Shown here: piece after piece, positions 45,026-55,100 of the stretch
Layout: every line of letters begins with the position of its first letter
How positions within the stretch are numbered: the first letter of the stretch is position 1
Assembly: GCF_002002725.1 (NCBI RefSeq)
Contig: NZ_MUNW01000050.1
Coordinates: 203,273-267,272 of the forward strand
DNA length: 64,000 nt
Source: Sinorhizobium sp. A49
GTDB taxonomy: Bacteria; Pseudomonadota; Alphaproteobacteria; Rhizobiales; Rhizobiaceae
Reading direction: 5' to 3'
Made by a program: the position numbers and the translations under genes
Notes under the pieces: model-generated
What the model was told of the DNA's origin: nothing
What the model saw: the letters and a program-made list of their open reading frames with translations, nothing else
Databases searched by the model: none

Positions 45026-46048
45026 TCAACGCCAGCCGAGCGCGGGAGCGACGTGCTTGAGTATCGCTTCAATGACGTGGGCGTTGTAGTCGACGCCGAG
45101 CTGGTTGGGGACGGTCAACAGCAGCGTATCGGCTTCCGCCACCGCTTCATCACCGGCAAGCTGTTTGATCAGCGCGTCCGGCTCGGCGGCGTAGGATCTG
45201 CCGAAGATCGCCCTTGTGTTTTCGTCGATGAAGCCGATCGTATCCTGTTCCTTGCCGCTTTGGCCGAAATAGGCACGGTCGCGATCATCGACGATCGCAA
45301 AGATGCTGCGGCTGACGGAGACCCGGGGCGTGCGGGTGTGGCCCGCTTCCTTCCACGCCTGCCGATAGGCGCGGATCTGCGCGGCTTGCTGCACGTGGAA
45401 CGCCTCGCCGGTCTCGTCGTCCTTCAGCGTCGAACTCTGCAGGTTCATGCCGAGCTTGGCCGCCCAGACGGCGGTGGCATTCGAGCTTGAGCCCCACCAG
45501 ATGCGGTCGAGCAGCCCTTCGGAATGGGGCTCGAGCCGCAGCAAGCCCGGCGGGTTCGGGAACATCGGCCGCGGGTTCGGCTGGCCGAAGCCGTTGCCTT
45601 TCAACGCTTCGAGAAACACTTCCGCGTGACTGCGGCCCATGTCGGCATCCGATGCGCCGTCCTGCGGGACGTAACCGAAATAGCGCCAGCCATCGATCAC
45701 CTGTTCGGGCGAGCCGCGGCTGAGACCGAGCTGCAGGCGGGAGCCCGAGATCAGGTCGGCGGCACCGGCGTCTTCGGCCATATAGAGCGGGTTTTCGTAG
45801 CGCATGTCGATGACGGCGGTGCCGATCTCGATGCGCTTCGTCCGAGCGCCGACGGCGGCCAGCAGTGGGAAGGGCGAAGCCAGCTGCCGGGCAAAATGAT
45901 GCACGCGGAAATAGGCACCGTCAGCGCCCAGCTCTTCGGCGGCGACCGCAAGGTCAATCGACTGCAGCAGTGCGTCGCCCGCCGAGCGGGTCTGCGACTG
46001 GGAGGAGGCTGTCCAATGGCCGAAGGAAAGAAATCCGATTGTCTTCAT
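45026..46048 (-). CDS. LLM-class flavin-dependent oxidoreductase
   Basis: A luciferase-like monooxygenase fold using FMN or F420. It starts MKTIGFLSFGHW. AEELGADGAYFRVHHFA, FPLLAAVGARTKRIEIGTAVIDMRYENPLYMAEDAGAADLIS (in parts) and RLQLGLSRGSPEQVIDG are typical of the bacterial-luciferase subgroup. The length (340 aa) is normal. It stands alone, convergent with osmC. Substrate unknown. Confidence 0.9.
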   Translation of the reverse strand: MKTIGFLSFGHWTASSQSQTRSAGDALLQSIDLAVAAEELGADGAYFRVHHFARQLASPFPLLAAVGARTKRIEIGTAVIDMRYENPLYMAEDAGAADLISGSRLQLGLSRGSPEQVIDGWRYFGYVPQDGASDADMGRSHAEVFLEALKGNGFGQPNPRPMFPNPPGLLRLEPHSEGLLDRIWWGSSSNATAVWAAKLGMNLQSSTLKDDETGEAFHVQQAAQIRAYRQAWKEAGHTRTPRVSVSRSIFAIVDDRDRAYFGQSGKEQDTIGFIDENTRAIFGRSYAAEPDALIKQLAGDEAVAEADTLLLTVPNQLGVDYNAHVIEAILKHVAPALGWR

Positions 46049-46423
46049 GATAGCGCCGCCTGGGACTGTGTCAGTGATACCGTCCTAGATGGCATAAGTC
46101 GCGCTCGCACGACAGCCGTGGAGGGTCGAACGCTGTGTTTCCGATCTGCTCATGAATCATCATGTTGCACCAACCTCCAAACACGCAATGCTTGTCATTC
46201 ATATCCAGCGCCCCAAGGCCATGGCGGAGCCGAAAGCCGTGACCTGCAGGCGTAACCCTGGCGGGAACATGGATGCGGTTCCCGACGAAACAGCATGGTA
46301 TATATTAGGTTCCAGGTTGCCGACGCCGATCTTCTCTTGGCGGGAGATGTTCGCTTACGGTGCTCCTGGTGGCAGACCTGACCGTCCCCGGCTCGAAGGG
46401 CCAAGCGAGAGGAATGAGGCCGA
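46049..46423. other. 375-bp intergenic region, no gene seen
   Basis: The region separates two divergent genes, the flavin oxidoreductase (minus) and the DUF2254 gene (plus). It should hold both promoters. Small frames here have no plausible ribosome-binding site or recognisable sequence. Confidence 0.5.
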
Positions 46424-47704
46424 ATGCGCTGGAACAAGTTGTACGCGTTAAAGAGCTACATGCGGTCCTCGCTGTGGGTCGTTCCATTTTTTGCACTCCT
46501 TCTGCAGCAAGCCTTCCTGCGCGCAGTGCTTGTATTCGAACAGTGGACGGACTGGGTGCCGTTGTGGCCCTTGGAGAAAGAGGGGACGGTTGCAGCGATG
46601 CAGGCGATCATTAGCCTGGCGCTTTCGTTCATCGTCTTCACGTTCGGCTCCCTGCTCGTGGCCATACAGATCGCGAGCGGGCAGCTTACGCCCCGGATCA
46701 TTGCGACCACGCTGCTGCGCGACAACGTGATCCGTTTCACCGTGGGCCTGTTCATCTTCACTTTGCTCTTTGCCATTGGGGCGATCAGCCGCATCAGTAC
46801 GTCGACTCCGTCGCCCATCTTGTGGATCTCGGGGATCTTTGGCGTTCTGTCGCTGGCAGCCTTCCTCTATTTCATCGATTACTCCGCCCGGCTGTTGCGT
46901 CCCGTCAGCATCATCCATCGCGTCGCCGAGCAGGGCTTTGCCGTTATCGAGGCGGTCTATCCTGGCCCGCTGTCGGATGCCGACGAGCAACCACAACCGG
47001 ACGAGCCGCGCGAAAAGCCGGGAAGCGTCGTCTTGCATGTCGGTTCGTCGGACATCGTTCTTGCAGTCGACGTGAAGGCTCTGACGATCCAAGCGCATCG
47101 AACGGACGGCGTGATTGAACTTGCCGCGCGGGTCGGCGATTTCGTCTCATACGGACAGCCGCTGTTCCGCCTGTATGGCGGCGCCAAGGCAATACCGGCC
47201 AAGGACCTTCGCGACGGCGTCGTCTTCGGGCGCGAGCGGACCATCGAGCAGGATCCGACGTTCGCCTTCAGGGTTATTGTCGACATCGCCACCAAGGCGC
47301 TTTCAAAGGCGATAAACGACCCGACGACAGCGGTGCTTGCCATTGATCAGTTGCAGCGACTGCTGCGCAGCGTTGGTGGGCGCGAACTGCGCAATGAGTA
47401 TGTCCACGATGCCCAGGGACGTCTTCGCGTGGTGTTCCCGACGCCGAATTGGGAGGATTTCGTGCAGCTTACGTGTCGAGAAATCCGGATCTATGGAGCT
47501 GAAAATCTTCAGATTGCAAGGAGGCTGCACGCAATGATCGATGATCTTGAAGCGGTGCTGCCGGAAAGCCGGAGGGGTGCATTGAGCATTGAGCGCGATC
47601 TGCTCGACCAGACAATCGACAAGGTCTACCTTTTGCCTGAGGATGCAGCCCTTGCGCATATTGCCGATACGCAAGGGCTGGGAGGTTCCCCTAAAGCCAG
47701 TTGA
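46424..47704 (+). CDS. DUF2254 predicted membrane protein
   Basis: Four membrane segments in the first 160 residues (about 18-35, 60-82, 103-125 and 131-150) are followed by a soluble C-terminal domain with VLHVGSSDIVLAVDVKAL, TKALSKAINDPTTAVLAIDQL and RLHAMIDDLEAVLPESRR. This is the DUF2254 layout. The function is unknown. An upstream AGAGGA sequence and the ATG at 46424 define the start. The conserved AFRVIVDIATKALSKAINDPTTA block may form the functional core. About 205 bp after it hold no gene that I trust. Confidence 0.85.
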   Translation: MRWNKLYALKSYMRSSLWVVPFFALLLQQAFLRAVLVFEQWTDWVPLWPLEKEGTVAAMQAIISLALSFIVFTFGSLLVAIQIASGQLTPRIIATTLLRDNVIRFTVGLFIFTLLFAIGAISRISTSTPSPILWISGIFGVLSLAAFLYFIDYSARLLRPVSIIHRVAEQGFAVIEAVYPGPLSDADEQPQPDEPREKPGSVVLHVGSSDIVLAVDVKALTIQAHRTDGVIELAARVGDFVSYGQPLFRLYGGAKAIPAKDLRDGVVFGRERTIEQDPTFAFRVIVDIATKALSKAINDPTTAVLAIDQLQRLLRSVGGRELRNEYVHDAQGRLRVVFPTPNWEDFVQLTCREIRIYGAENLQIARRLHAMIDDLEAVLPESRRGALSIERDLLDQTIDKVYLLPEDAALAHIADTQGLGGSPKAS

Positions 47705-47909
47705 AATGCGCGTATCCGCATCGCTGATGTCCGAACATATTGGCTTTGGCGTCCCCGACCAGGGTAGCCGTGTTCTCGATGACACCATCCAGATCCGCCA
47801 GCTTGGCCGCAGGCGCGGGATCTGCCTTTGCTAAGACGGGGGCGAATGATGCAGGGCTTCCGATCGCCCTGAGATCTCCGGCATTTCGTCCCGGCCAAGC
47901 GCGAAACAT

Positions 47910-48938
47910 TCAGCGCTCGTGATCCACATCCACCGCTTCAAGGCCCTGCCGGATTAGGAAGCCGTGGTGGTCATGCTCACCTGAGTCAGGCTTATTCCTG
48001 AACTGCCGTCGGTAGCTTGCCGGCGAGATCGAGAAGGCGCGGGTGAAATGCTGGCGCAGCGATACCGTGGAGCCGAAACCGGCCATCTCCGCGATCCGGT
48101 CGATCGGGCATGAGCCGGTTTCGAGCAGGCGTTGCGCGGTCGCCAGCCGCTGATTGAGCAGCCATTGGGTGAATGTGGTGCCGGTCGCCTTGCGGAAATG
48201 CCGAGTGAAGCTGCGCAGGCTCATTCCGGCCCGTGCCGCCAGCTTCTCGAGCGACAGTGGCTCGCTGAGATGCTCGATCGCCCAGTTGATCGTCGCGCCG
48301 AGCTGCACTTCGCTGACGGCCGCGGGCATCGGCTTCTCGATATATTGGGTCTGGCCGCCATGGCGATGCGGCGCCACCACCAGTCGACGGGCGATGCGGT
48401 TGGCAATTTCCGCTCCATGATCCCGCCGAACGATATGCAGGCAGCAGTCCATCGCCGCCGCCGTTCCAGCCGATGTGATGATGTCGCCATCATCGACGTA
48501 GAGCGCATCCTGATCGAGGGCGACCTGCTGGTAGCTACGTTGGAACTCCTCGGCCCAGGCCCAATGGGTGGAAGCCGGTCGCCCGTCAAGCACTCCGGCT
48601 TCAGCCAGGACGAAGGTGCCAAGACACAGGCCTACCAGCCGGGCGCCGCGCGCATGGGCGACCTTCAGGCTTTGCAGCAAGGCTTCGGGTGGCCGCTCGT
48701 CCGGATCCCGCCAGGCCGGCACGATGACGGTGTCGGCCTCGCCGAGATGGCTCAGATCATGCGTCACTTCTATGCGGAAACCCGAGCCGGTGGGAATTGA
48801 TCCGGTGTTTTCGCCGCAGATCAGCAGCCGGTAGCGCGGCACTCCGAGCTTCAGCAATTCGTCGCCGAACACGATGCAGGGCACCGACAGGTGGAAGGCG
48901 CTGATGCCTTCAAAGGCGATGACGGCGATGGTCTGCAT
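47910..48938 (-). CDS. GlxA-type AraC-family regulator (DJ-1/PfpI domain)
   Basis: An N-terminal DJ-1/PfpI-like domain (about residues 1-170, with GLCLGTFVLAEAGVLDGRPASTHW holding the nucleophile-elbow Cys) is followed by two AraC helix-turn-helix motifs (about 225-320, EPLSLEKLAARAGMSLRSFTRHF and PIDRIAEMAGFGSTVSLRQHF). Start taken at the ATG 48938 (MQTIAVIAFEG). The longer frame to 49001 has no ribosome-binding site. It is divergent from the isochorismatase-like hydrolase across 126 bp and probably regulates it. Confidence 0.9.
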   Translation of the reverse strand: MQTIAVIAFEGISAFHLSVPCIVFGDELLKLGVPRYRLLICGENTGSIPTGSGFRIEVTHDLSHLGEADTVIVPAWRDPDERPPEALLQSLKVAHARGARLVGLCLGTFVLAEAGVLDGRPASTHWAWAEEFQRSYQQVALDQDALYVDDGDIITSAGTAAAMDCCLHIVRRDHGAEIANRIARRLVVAPHRHGGQTQYIEKPMPAAVSEVQLGATINWAIEHLSEPLSLEKLAARAGMSLRSFTRHFRKATGTTFTQWLLNQRLATAQRLLETGSCPIDRIAEMAGFGSTVSLRQHFTRAFSISPASYRRQFRNKPDSGEHDHHGFLIRQGLEAVDVDHER

Positions 48939-49064
48939 CGGTACTGGGATCCCGTTCTGAGGAGTTGGCCAGAACCTAGCATATATTGTCATTTTGGCCA
49001 CTTTCGCGAGAGCGTCGCATGCGGGATTTTTGCGCCATCAACTACGTGAAAAGGACTTCTCGTC

Positions 49065-49682
49065 ATGCAGCACCCAACCATCCGCGCCATCGCCGGAGCG
49101 ACTGCGCCACAAAGCATCGATCCAGCCAGAACCGCCCTCTTGGTGATCGATTTTCAGAACGAGTATTTCAGCGGCAGGATGCCGATCCCGGATGGCGAAA
49201 AGGCGCTGGGCAACGCCAAGCGCCTCATCGACCGCGCCGATCAGGACGGAATGCAGGTCTATCACGTGCAGCATGTGACGCCGGCCGGAAGCCCGGTCTT
49301 TGCCGAAGACAGCGAGACCTCGGCGTTTCACGACGCGATCACGCCGTCCGCCCATCATTCGGTGGTGCGCAAAACGTCGGTGAGCGTCTTCCCGACCACC
49401 GACATCGACCGGCGCCTGAAAGAGGCCGGCATCGATACGCTGATCATCGCAGGGCTGATGACCCATGCCTGCGTTGCGGGTGCCGCCCGCGATGCCGTGC
49501 CGCTCGGTTATAATGTGATCGTCGCCGAAGACGCCTGCGCCACGCGCGACCTCGATATGGCGGATGGCAACACCGTCGGCCATATCGCTCTGCACCGCGC
49601 AGCTCTGGCCTCGATCGACGACACCTTCGGCGACATCGTCACGACCGATCGCCTCCTGGCTCTGCCGCTGACGGCCAAATGA
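49065..49682 (+). CDS. isochorismatase-family cysteine hydrolase
   Basis: The catalytic triad is visible: D29 in VIDFQNEYF, K103 in VVRKTSVSVF and C136 in GLMTHACVAGAARDA. Members hydrolyse amides or enol ethers (nicotinamidase, N-carbamoyl and isochorismate hydrolases). At 205 residues it is standard. The divergent GlxA-type regulator suggests an inducible amide substrate, but no specific one can be named. Confidence 0.9.
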   Translation: MQHPTIRAIAGATAPQSIDPARTALLVIDFQNEYFSGRMPIPDGEKALGNAKRLIDRADQDGMQVYHVQHVTPAGSPVFAEDSETSAFHDAITPSAHHSVVRKTSVSVFPTTDIDRRLKEAGIDTLIIAGLMTHACVAGAARDAVPLGYNVIVAEDACATRDLDMADGNTVGHIALHRAALASIDDTFGDIVTTDRLLALPLTAK

Positions 49683-49826
49683 GGCGTTAACGGTCGGTCA
49701 CTTTTGCAGGAAGCGCCGCCGTGTGGTGATCAAGCAGACGGTGGCGACTGCTAACCGACGGGCAGTTGGCGGCCTTGATCCCGAGGAAACGCAGGGTCTT
49801 GGCCGCCAACCGGTTGGGCTTTCAAC

Positions 49827-51026
49827 TCAGCTCGGCTGGAGGGCCACTTTGCGAGAGACCGCCACGAGCGAGGCGCCCAGCAGCGCAGCCAGCGCGGCGA
49901 ACAGGAACACGCCGGCAGGTCCCTGCAGTTCGACGAGCACGCCGCCGAGGATTGCCCCCGTCGAGATGGCGACCTGGAATGTCGTCAGGGTCGCAGCGCC
50001 GGCACCTTCCGCCTCGTCGCCGGCAGCCCGGCTGATGAAGGACTGGACGCTGACGGGCAGGGCGCCGAAGGCGAACCCCCAGGCGGCCGTGGCTGCGGCG
50101 GCAATGCCCGGCAGCACGCCGGCGACGGCGAGAAGAAGAGCCGTGGCGGCGATACCAACAGCCGCAAGCATCATCGACAGGCGGGTGTTGCGCTCCGCCA
50201 GGAAACCGCCGGCGATATTGCCGAAGAAACCGCCGATGCCAAAGGCGAGCAGGATCGCGGTGATCATCTCGACGTCAAAACGCGGCACCTGTTCGAGATA
50301 GGGGCGGATATAGGTGAAGCCGGCAAAGTGGCCGGTGACAACCAGCAGGATCGTGGCAAGGCCGAGCCGGATCGCCGGGCGCCTGAGAACTCTGGCGATC
50401 GTCGCGAGACTGGTGGTGCCGAGCGGCGGCAGGGATGGAACGGTCAGTGCCTGGACGATAAAGGTGATCACTCCGACAGCGGCTGCCAGCAGGAATGCGT
50501 AGCGCCAGCCGAGCGTGGCGCCGATCCAGGCACCGACGGGCGCGGCGCACACTGTCGCGATCGATACGCCTGACATGACGATCGCCATGGCGCGGGGCAT
50601 CAGCCTGCCGGGAACCAGCCGCATGGCCAGCGCCAGCGACATGGCCCAGAAGCCGCCGAGCGCGACGCCGAGTAGGACCCGAGCCGCAAGCAGGAAGGGA
50701 AGGTTGGGCGAAAAGCCCGCCATCAGGCTGGAGACGACGAGCAGGCCGGTCAATGCCAGGAGCACCGTGCGGCGGTCGAACCGTCCCGTGTAGACAACGA
50801 TCGCCGGGCCGGCGACCGCCGCAACGACGGCGGTCGTCGTTACCGATTGGCCGGCTGCGCCGACGCTGACCCCGAGGTCGGCCGACATCGGCGTCAGCAG
50901 GCTTGCCGGCAGAAACTCTGCCGTCACGAGGCCGAAGACCCCAAGCGAAAGGGATACGACGGCGCCCCATCGCGCTCGGCTCTGGTCGTCCGTCGGGGCC
51001 GCTGATTTTGTCACCACGCCATCCAT
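49827..51026 (-). CDS. MFS transporter, DHA1-type (12 helices)
   Basis: About 12 hydrophobic segments, with the MFS signature reduced to TGRFDRRTVLLAL in the loop between helices 2 and 3 (usual GxLaDRxGRK). It resembles AraJ/PbuE-like small-molecule exporters (MSADLGVSVGAAGQSVTTTAVVAAVAGP in parts). The 399-residue length fits. It is divergent from an AraC-family regulator across 110 bp, the usual regulator-exporter layout. Confidence 0.88.
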   Translation of the reverse strand: MDGVVTKSAAPTDDQSRARWGAVVSLSLGVFGLVTAEFLPASLLTPMSADLGVSVGAAGQSVTTTAVVAAVAGPAIVVYTGRFDRRTVLLALTGLLVVSSLMAGFSPNLPFLLAARVLLGVALGGFWAMSLALAMRLVPGRLMPRAMAIVMSGVSIATVCAAPVGAWIGATLGWRYAFLLAAAVGVITFIVQALTVPSLPPLGTTSLATIARVLRRPAIRLGLATILLVVTGHFAGFTYIRPYLEQVPRFDVEMITAILLAFGIGGFFGNIAGGFLAERNTRLSMMLAAVGIAATALLLAVAGVLPGIAAAATAAWGFAFGALPVSVQSFISRAAGDEAEGAGAATLTTFQVAISTGAILGGVLVELQGPAGVFLFAALAALLGASLVAVSRKVALQPS

Positions 51027-51136
51027 ATTCTTGATCTCCGCGATTGTTGATGGCGAAAATAGGTGGGATCTTCAGGAGTTTCTATGCTAGAAAATCCAAA
51101 AGACTGTGCTGTTTCTCCAAACTTGCCGGTGGTTTC

Positions 51137-52075
51137 ATGAGCGATGCATTGACCGAAATCCTGCGCGGGCTGCGGCTCGACGGTGTTGAATACGGACGTT
51201 GTCAACCCTGCGCGCCCTGGGCGACGGCCTATCCGGCGCAGGAACCCGCGCGGTTCCACTTTCTCGCATCAGGCTCCGCCCACCTTCGCGCGCCGGATGG
51301 CGAATGGATCGAACTTGCCCAAGGCGATGCGATCCTTCTGCCCAGAGGCGATGCGCATGTGCTTGCCAGCAAGCCGGGCATTCCGCCGGTCTCGATTGCC
51401 GACCTGCCGAGACGGCAGCTGTGTGACGGCATCGTCGACGTGCAATGCCCGTCGACGGACAGCAAGAACCTCATCTTCTATGCGGTGATGCAGTTCAATG
51501 TCGATCGTCTGCATCCTCTCCTGCAACTGATGCCGGCCGTCATGCGCACCAGCGATCTTGCTGCAAGCGAGCCGTCGATCCCGCCGCTTCTCGATGCCAT
51601 GCTGCGTGAAGCGCAAATGCAAAGGGTCGGCTCGGGCGGCATTCTCTCGCGTCTTGCCGATGTGCTGACCGCAACGCTCATTCGAACCTGGGTGGAGCAT
51701 GGCTGCGGCACCGCGACTGGCTGGCTGGCGGCCGTCCGTAACCCGGAACTCGGTCGTGTGCTTGCCGCCATCCACCTTGAGCCTGCAAGGGATTGGAGCG
51801 TGCCCGAACTGGCAAAGCTGATGGGGGCGTCGCGATCGGGCTTTGCCCAGCGTTTCGTCGACACCATGGGCGAGACACCGGCGCGCTATGTCGCGCGCAT
51901 GCGAATGCATCAGGCGCATCAATGGCTGCAGGAAGGCCAGCGGGTGGCCCTTGTCGCCGGCCGCCTCGGTTATGATTCCGAGGCCTCGTTCAGCCGCGCC
52001 TTCCGCAAGATCATCGGTGCACCGCCAAGCCACTATCGAAGCAAGGGGCTCCCCAAGGAGCAGCTGGCTTCTTGA
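51137..52075 (+). CDS. AraC-family regulator with N-terminal cupin domain
   Basis: A cupin-type sensor domain (about residues 35-150, FHFLASGSAHLRAPDGEWIELAQGDAILLPRGDAH in parts) is followed by two helix-turn-helix motifs (about 215-305, WSVPELAKLMGASRSGFAQRF and VALVAGRLGYDSEASFSRAFRKIIG). Start at the ATG 51137 (MSDALTEILRG); the frame to 51044 lacks a better signal. It is divergent from the MFS exporter and convergent with the autotransporter gene. Confidence 0.9.
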   Translation: MSDALTEILRGLRLDGVEYGRCQPCAPWATAYPAQEPARFHFLASGSAHLRAPDGEWIELAQGDAILLPRGDAHVLASKPGIPPVSIADLPRRQLCDGIVDVQCPSTDSKNLIFYAVMQFNVDRLHPLLQLMPAVMRTSDLAASEPSIPPLLDAMLREAQMQRVGSGGILSRLADVLTATLIRTWVEHGCGTATGWLAAVRNPELGRVLAAIHLEPARDWSVPELAKLMGASRSGFAQRFVDTMGETPARYVARMRMHQAHQWLQEGQRVALVAGRLGYDSEASFSRAFRKIIGAPPSHYRSKGLPKEQLAS

Positions 52076-52113
52076 GAGAAACCGAGGCCTCTGGCCCCGG
52101 ACGCCCCCCGAGG

Positions 52114-55100
52114 TCAGAATCGCCCGCTGATGCCGACCTTTGCACCGGCAGATGTCTCGCCGTCGCCTTCGATGTTGAACAACAGTCCCGTGTCGATCGA
52201 CCAGCTCTGCGCGGTTTGCAGCGATAGCGCGGCCGAGAGCGAACCGAACAGACCCGCGCCATCAAGCCCGGAGTAGCCGACCGTGCCGGCGAGCTTGGGC
52301 GTCAGCGTCATGTCGTTCTCAAGGCTGAACTGCCGCGCAATCTCCGCCCTCAGGCTGACCCGCAACTGCTCTTCGGTAAAGCCCTTGAGGTCGACGATGT
52401 CGCCGGCGCCATTCTTCACCCCATAGTCGTCGACCGTCTCGGAGAAATAGACCGCCCGCAGCGCCGGCGTAAACACGGTTGCATCGTCCAGCTGCCATTG
52501 CCCCTTGACCGCGGTGTCCAGCAGCAGGCGGCGCGTGTCGAATGTGCCGTCAAAGGCAGTCGTGTCTATGGTGTTGGACGAGCCGCCATAAAGCAGGCTC
52601 GTATCCCAGAAGATGCCCTTGCCAAGCTCGAAGGAGGCATAGGGACCGGCCAGCCAGCCATTGCCGGAAAGCTCTGCATCCTCGTCGGTTGGGTCGGTCA
52701 TGCGGTCATAGTGGAAGGACAGGCCGAGCAGTGCTTTCTCCGACAGCAGATAGTCTGTGCCAAGCGAGACCATACCGAAGTTGCCCCACTTGTCGTCGTC
52801 GTCCTTGCGGCGGTGTATCAGGAATGTGCTGTCGAGCCAGATGTTGAATGGCGAGGTTTCGGCCTGGTCAACGCCATCGGCCCTGTCGCGCGCTGCTTCC
52901 ATCTGGGCAAGGCTGGTGGAAAAGCCAAGTGTCACGCCATCGGTTGAAGGTGTCATACGGGTGGTGACGGTGTCCGTTCCCGCGGCCATCTGCCGCCGGT
53001 CCAGCAGACCCGGCACCTTGATGGTCGAGGCGATCAGGTTTTGCCGCGTCCGCACGAAGTCACGCACGAGCGCGTCGATCTCCGCGGCGTGGCTGGAGGC
53101 ATCGAAGGCGAGATTGTAGGTCACGGTCCCGGTGTTGGAAGCGCCAAGCGCGCTGACCAAACGGAAGCCGATGCGCACCTGGCCGGAATAGGCCTTGTTG
53201 GGCGTGAACTTCAGATACCAGCCAACCGGAGGGGCGACCGGGCCAACCTGTGCCAGCTCGCCCTGGATGATGGACGCCGTTCCAGCTTGGGCCGGCTCGA
53301 CAAAGGTCGCCTCGGCCGCGGTGAACGGACCGCCGGTGGCGCCGCGATTGAGATAGACGTCCGGCGGTGCCGATCCGGCCGGGACATCGACCACCTTGTC
53401 GCTGACGGTGATCGTGCGGGCCTGAACATTGAGCGTATAGCTCGCCGTTCCCGTTGCGCCGTTGCTGTCGCGAACCTCGATCGCGAACGTGTAACTGCCT
53501 GCGGCATCCGCGGCCAGCGCGCCGGTCAGTTCACCCGTTGAGACGTTGATGACCATGCCTTTGGGTAAAGCGCCGGATGCAAGGCGATAGAGCATTGGAC
53601 CGGTTCCGCCCTTGGCGGCAATCGGCTGGCTGTAGTCCTCGCCGGCCATGGTGTCCTTGAGCGTTCCAGCGGGTGGCTCGAAGGTGAAGTTGACCGGCGC
53701 CGGTTCAATCGTGATCGAATAGCGCGCGGTTCCGGCAGCGTTGTTGGCATCGGTTGCCGTCACGGTGAAATCATGGTTTCCGGCTCGGGTCGGGATGCCG
53801 GCGATCGCGCCGGTGGCGCTGTCGAGCGCGAGGCCCGCAGGAAGCTGGCCCGATGTGACCGCATAACGATAGGGCGCGGTTCCGGCCGAGGCGGTGACGG
53901 TGGCGCCGCTATAGGCGGCTCCGGCGGTTCCGCTCGCCAGCGCGCCAGCCGGTGGCGAGAAGGTGAGCGTCGGTGCTGTCACCGTGATCGCCACCGTCGC
54001 GGCAGGCGAGGTGCCGGTGGTGTTCGTGGCCACATAGGTAAAGCTGTCGGTGCCGGAATAGCCCGGTGTCGGGGTATAGGTGATCGCCAGTCCGGACACT
54101 GCGGCCGTGCCGTGCGCCGGCTGGGTGCCGATGGCCACGGAATCCGCAGCGCCGCCGCTGAGATCGAGCGTGATCGGGTTGGCCGCGGAGTTCGCGGCGA
54201 CGGTCGCACGCACATTGTTGGCAGTCGGTGCCTGGATGACGATGGCGATCGAGTAGCTTGCGGTTCCCGTTGCAGTGTTGGCGTCGGTTGCCGTCACGGT
54301 GAAATTGTGACTTCCGGTCGTCGTCGGCGTTCCCGAGATGCGACCGGTGGTGCCATCGAGCGCGAGGCCTGCAGGCAGTGCGCCTGAAGCCACGGCATAG
54401 CGATAGGGCGCGGTCCCGGCCGATGCGGCGACGGTGACGTCATAGGCTGTCCCGACGATACCCCCGGTCAACGTGCCGGCTGCGGGCGAGAAGCTGAGGG
54501 TGGGCGCCGTGACGGTGATCGTCACGGTCGCGGCTGTCGAAGTGCCGGTGGCGTTGGTGGCGGTGTAGGTGAAACTGTCGGAGCCGGAATAGCCTGGCGT
54601 CGGGGTGTAGGTGATCGCAAGTCCCGAAACCGCAGCCGTACCGTGTGTCGGCTGCGTGCCGATGGCGAGCGTATCGGCGATCCCGCCGCCGAGATCGAGC
54701 GTGACCGGGTTCGCCGTGGAGTTTGCTGCGACCGTTGCGCTCACATTGCCGGCGGTCGGGGCCTCGACCGCAATCGCGATTGAGTAGGCCGCTGTCCCCG
54801 TGGCGTTGTTGGCGTCGGTGGCCGTGACCGTGAAGGTGTAGTCTCCGGCGGTCGTCGGCGTTCCCGAGATGAGACCGGACGCTGGATCGAGCGTCAACCC
54901 GTCCGGCAGCGTGCCGGTCACGGCATAGATGTAGGGTGCAGTGCCGGCCGATGCAGCGACCGTGACGCCGCTGTAGGCGGTTTTGGCGGTCCCGCCGGGC
55001 AAGGCGCCGTCGACCGGCGAGAAGCTGAGGGTGGGCGCTGTAACGGTGATCGTCACGGTCGCGGCTGTCGACGTGCCGGTCGCGTTGGTGGCGGTGTAGG

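Noticed and set aside
47691..47909. 72-codon minus-strand frame between the DUF2254 and GlxA genes
   Set aside because: No ribosome-binding site or domain. It could be a gene remnant, but the sequence is not specific enough to claim.
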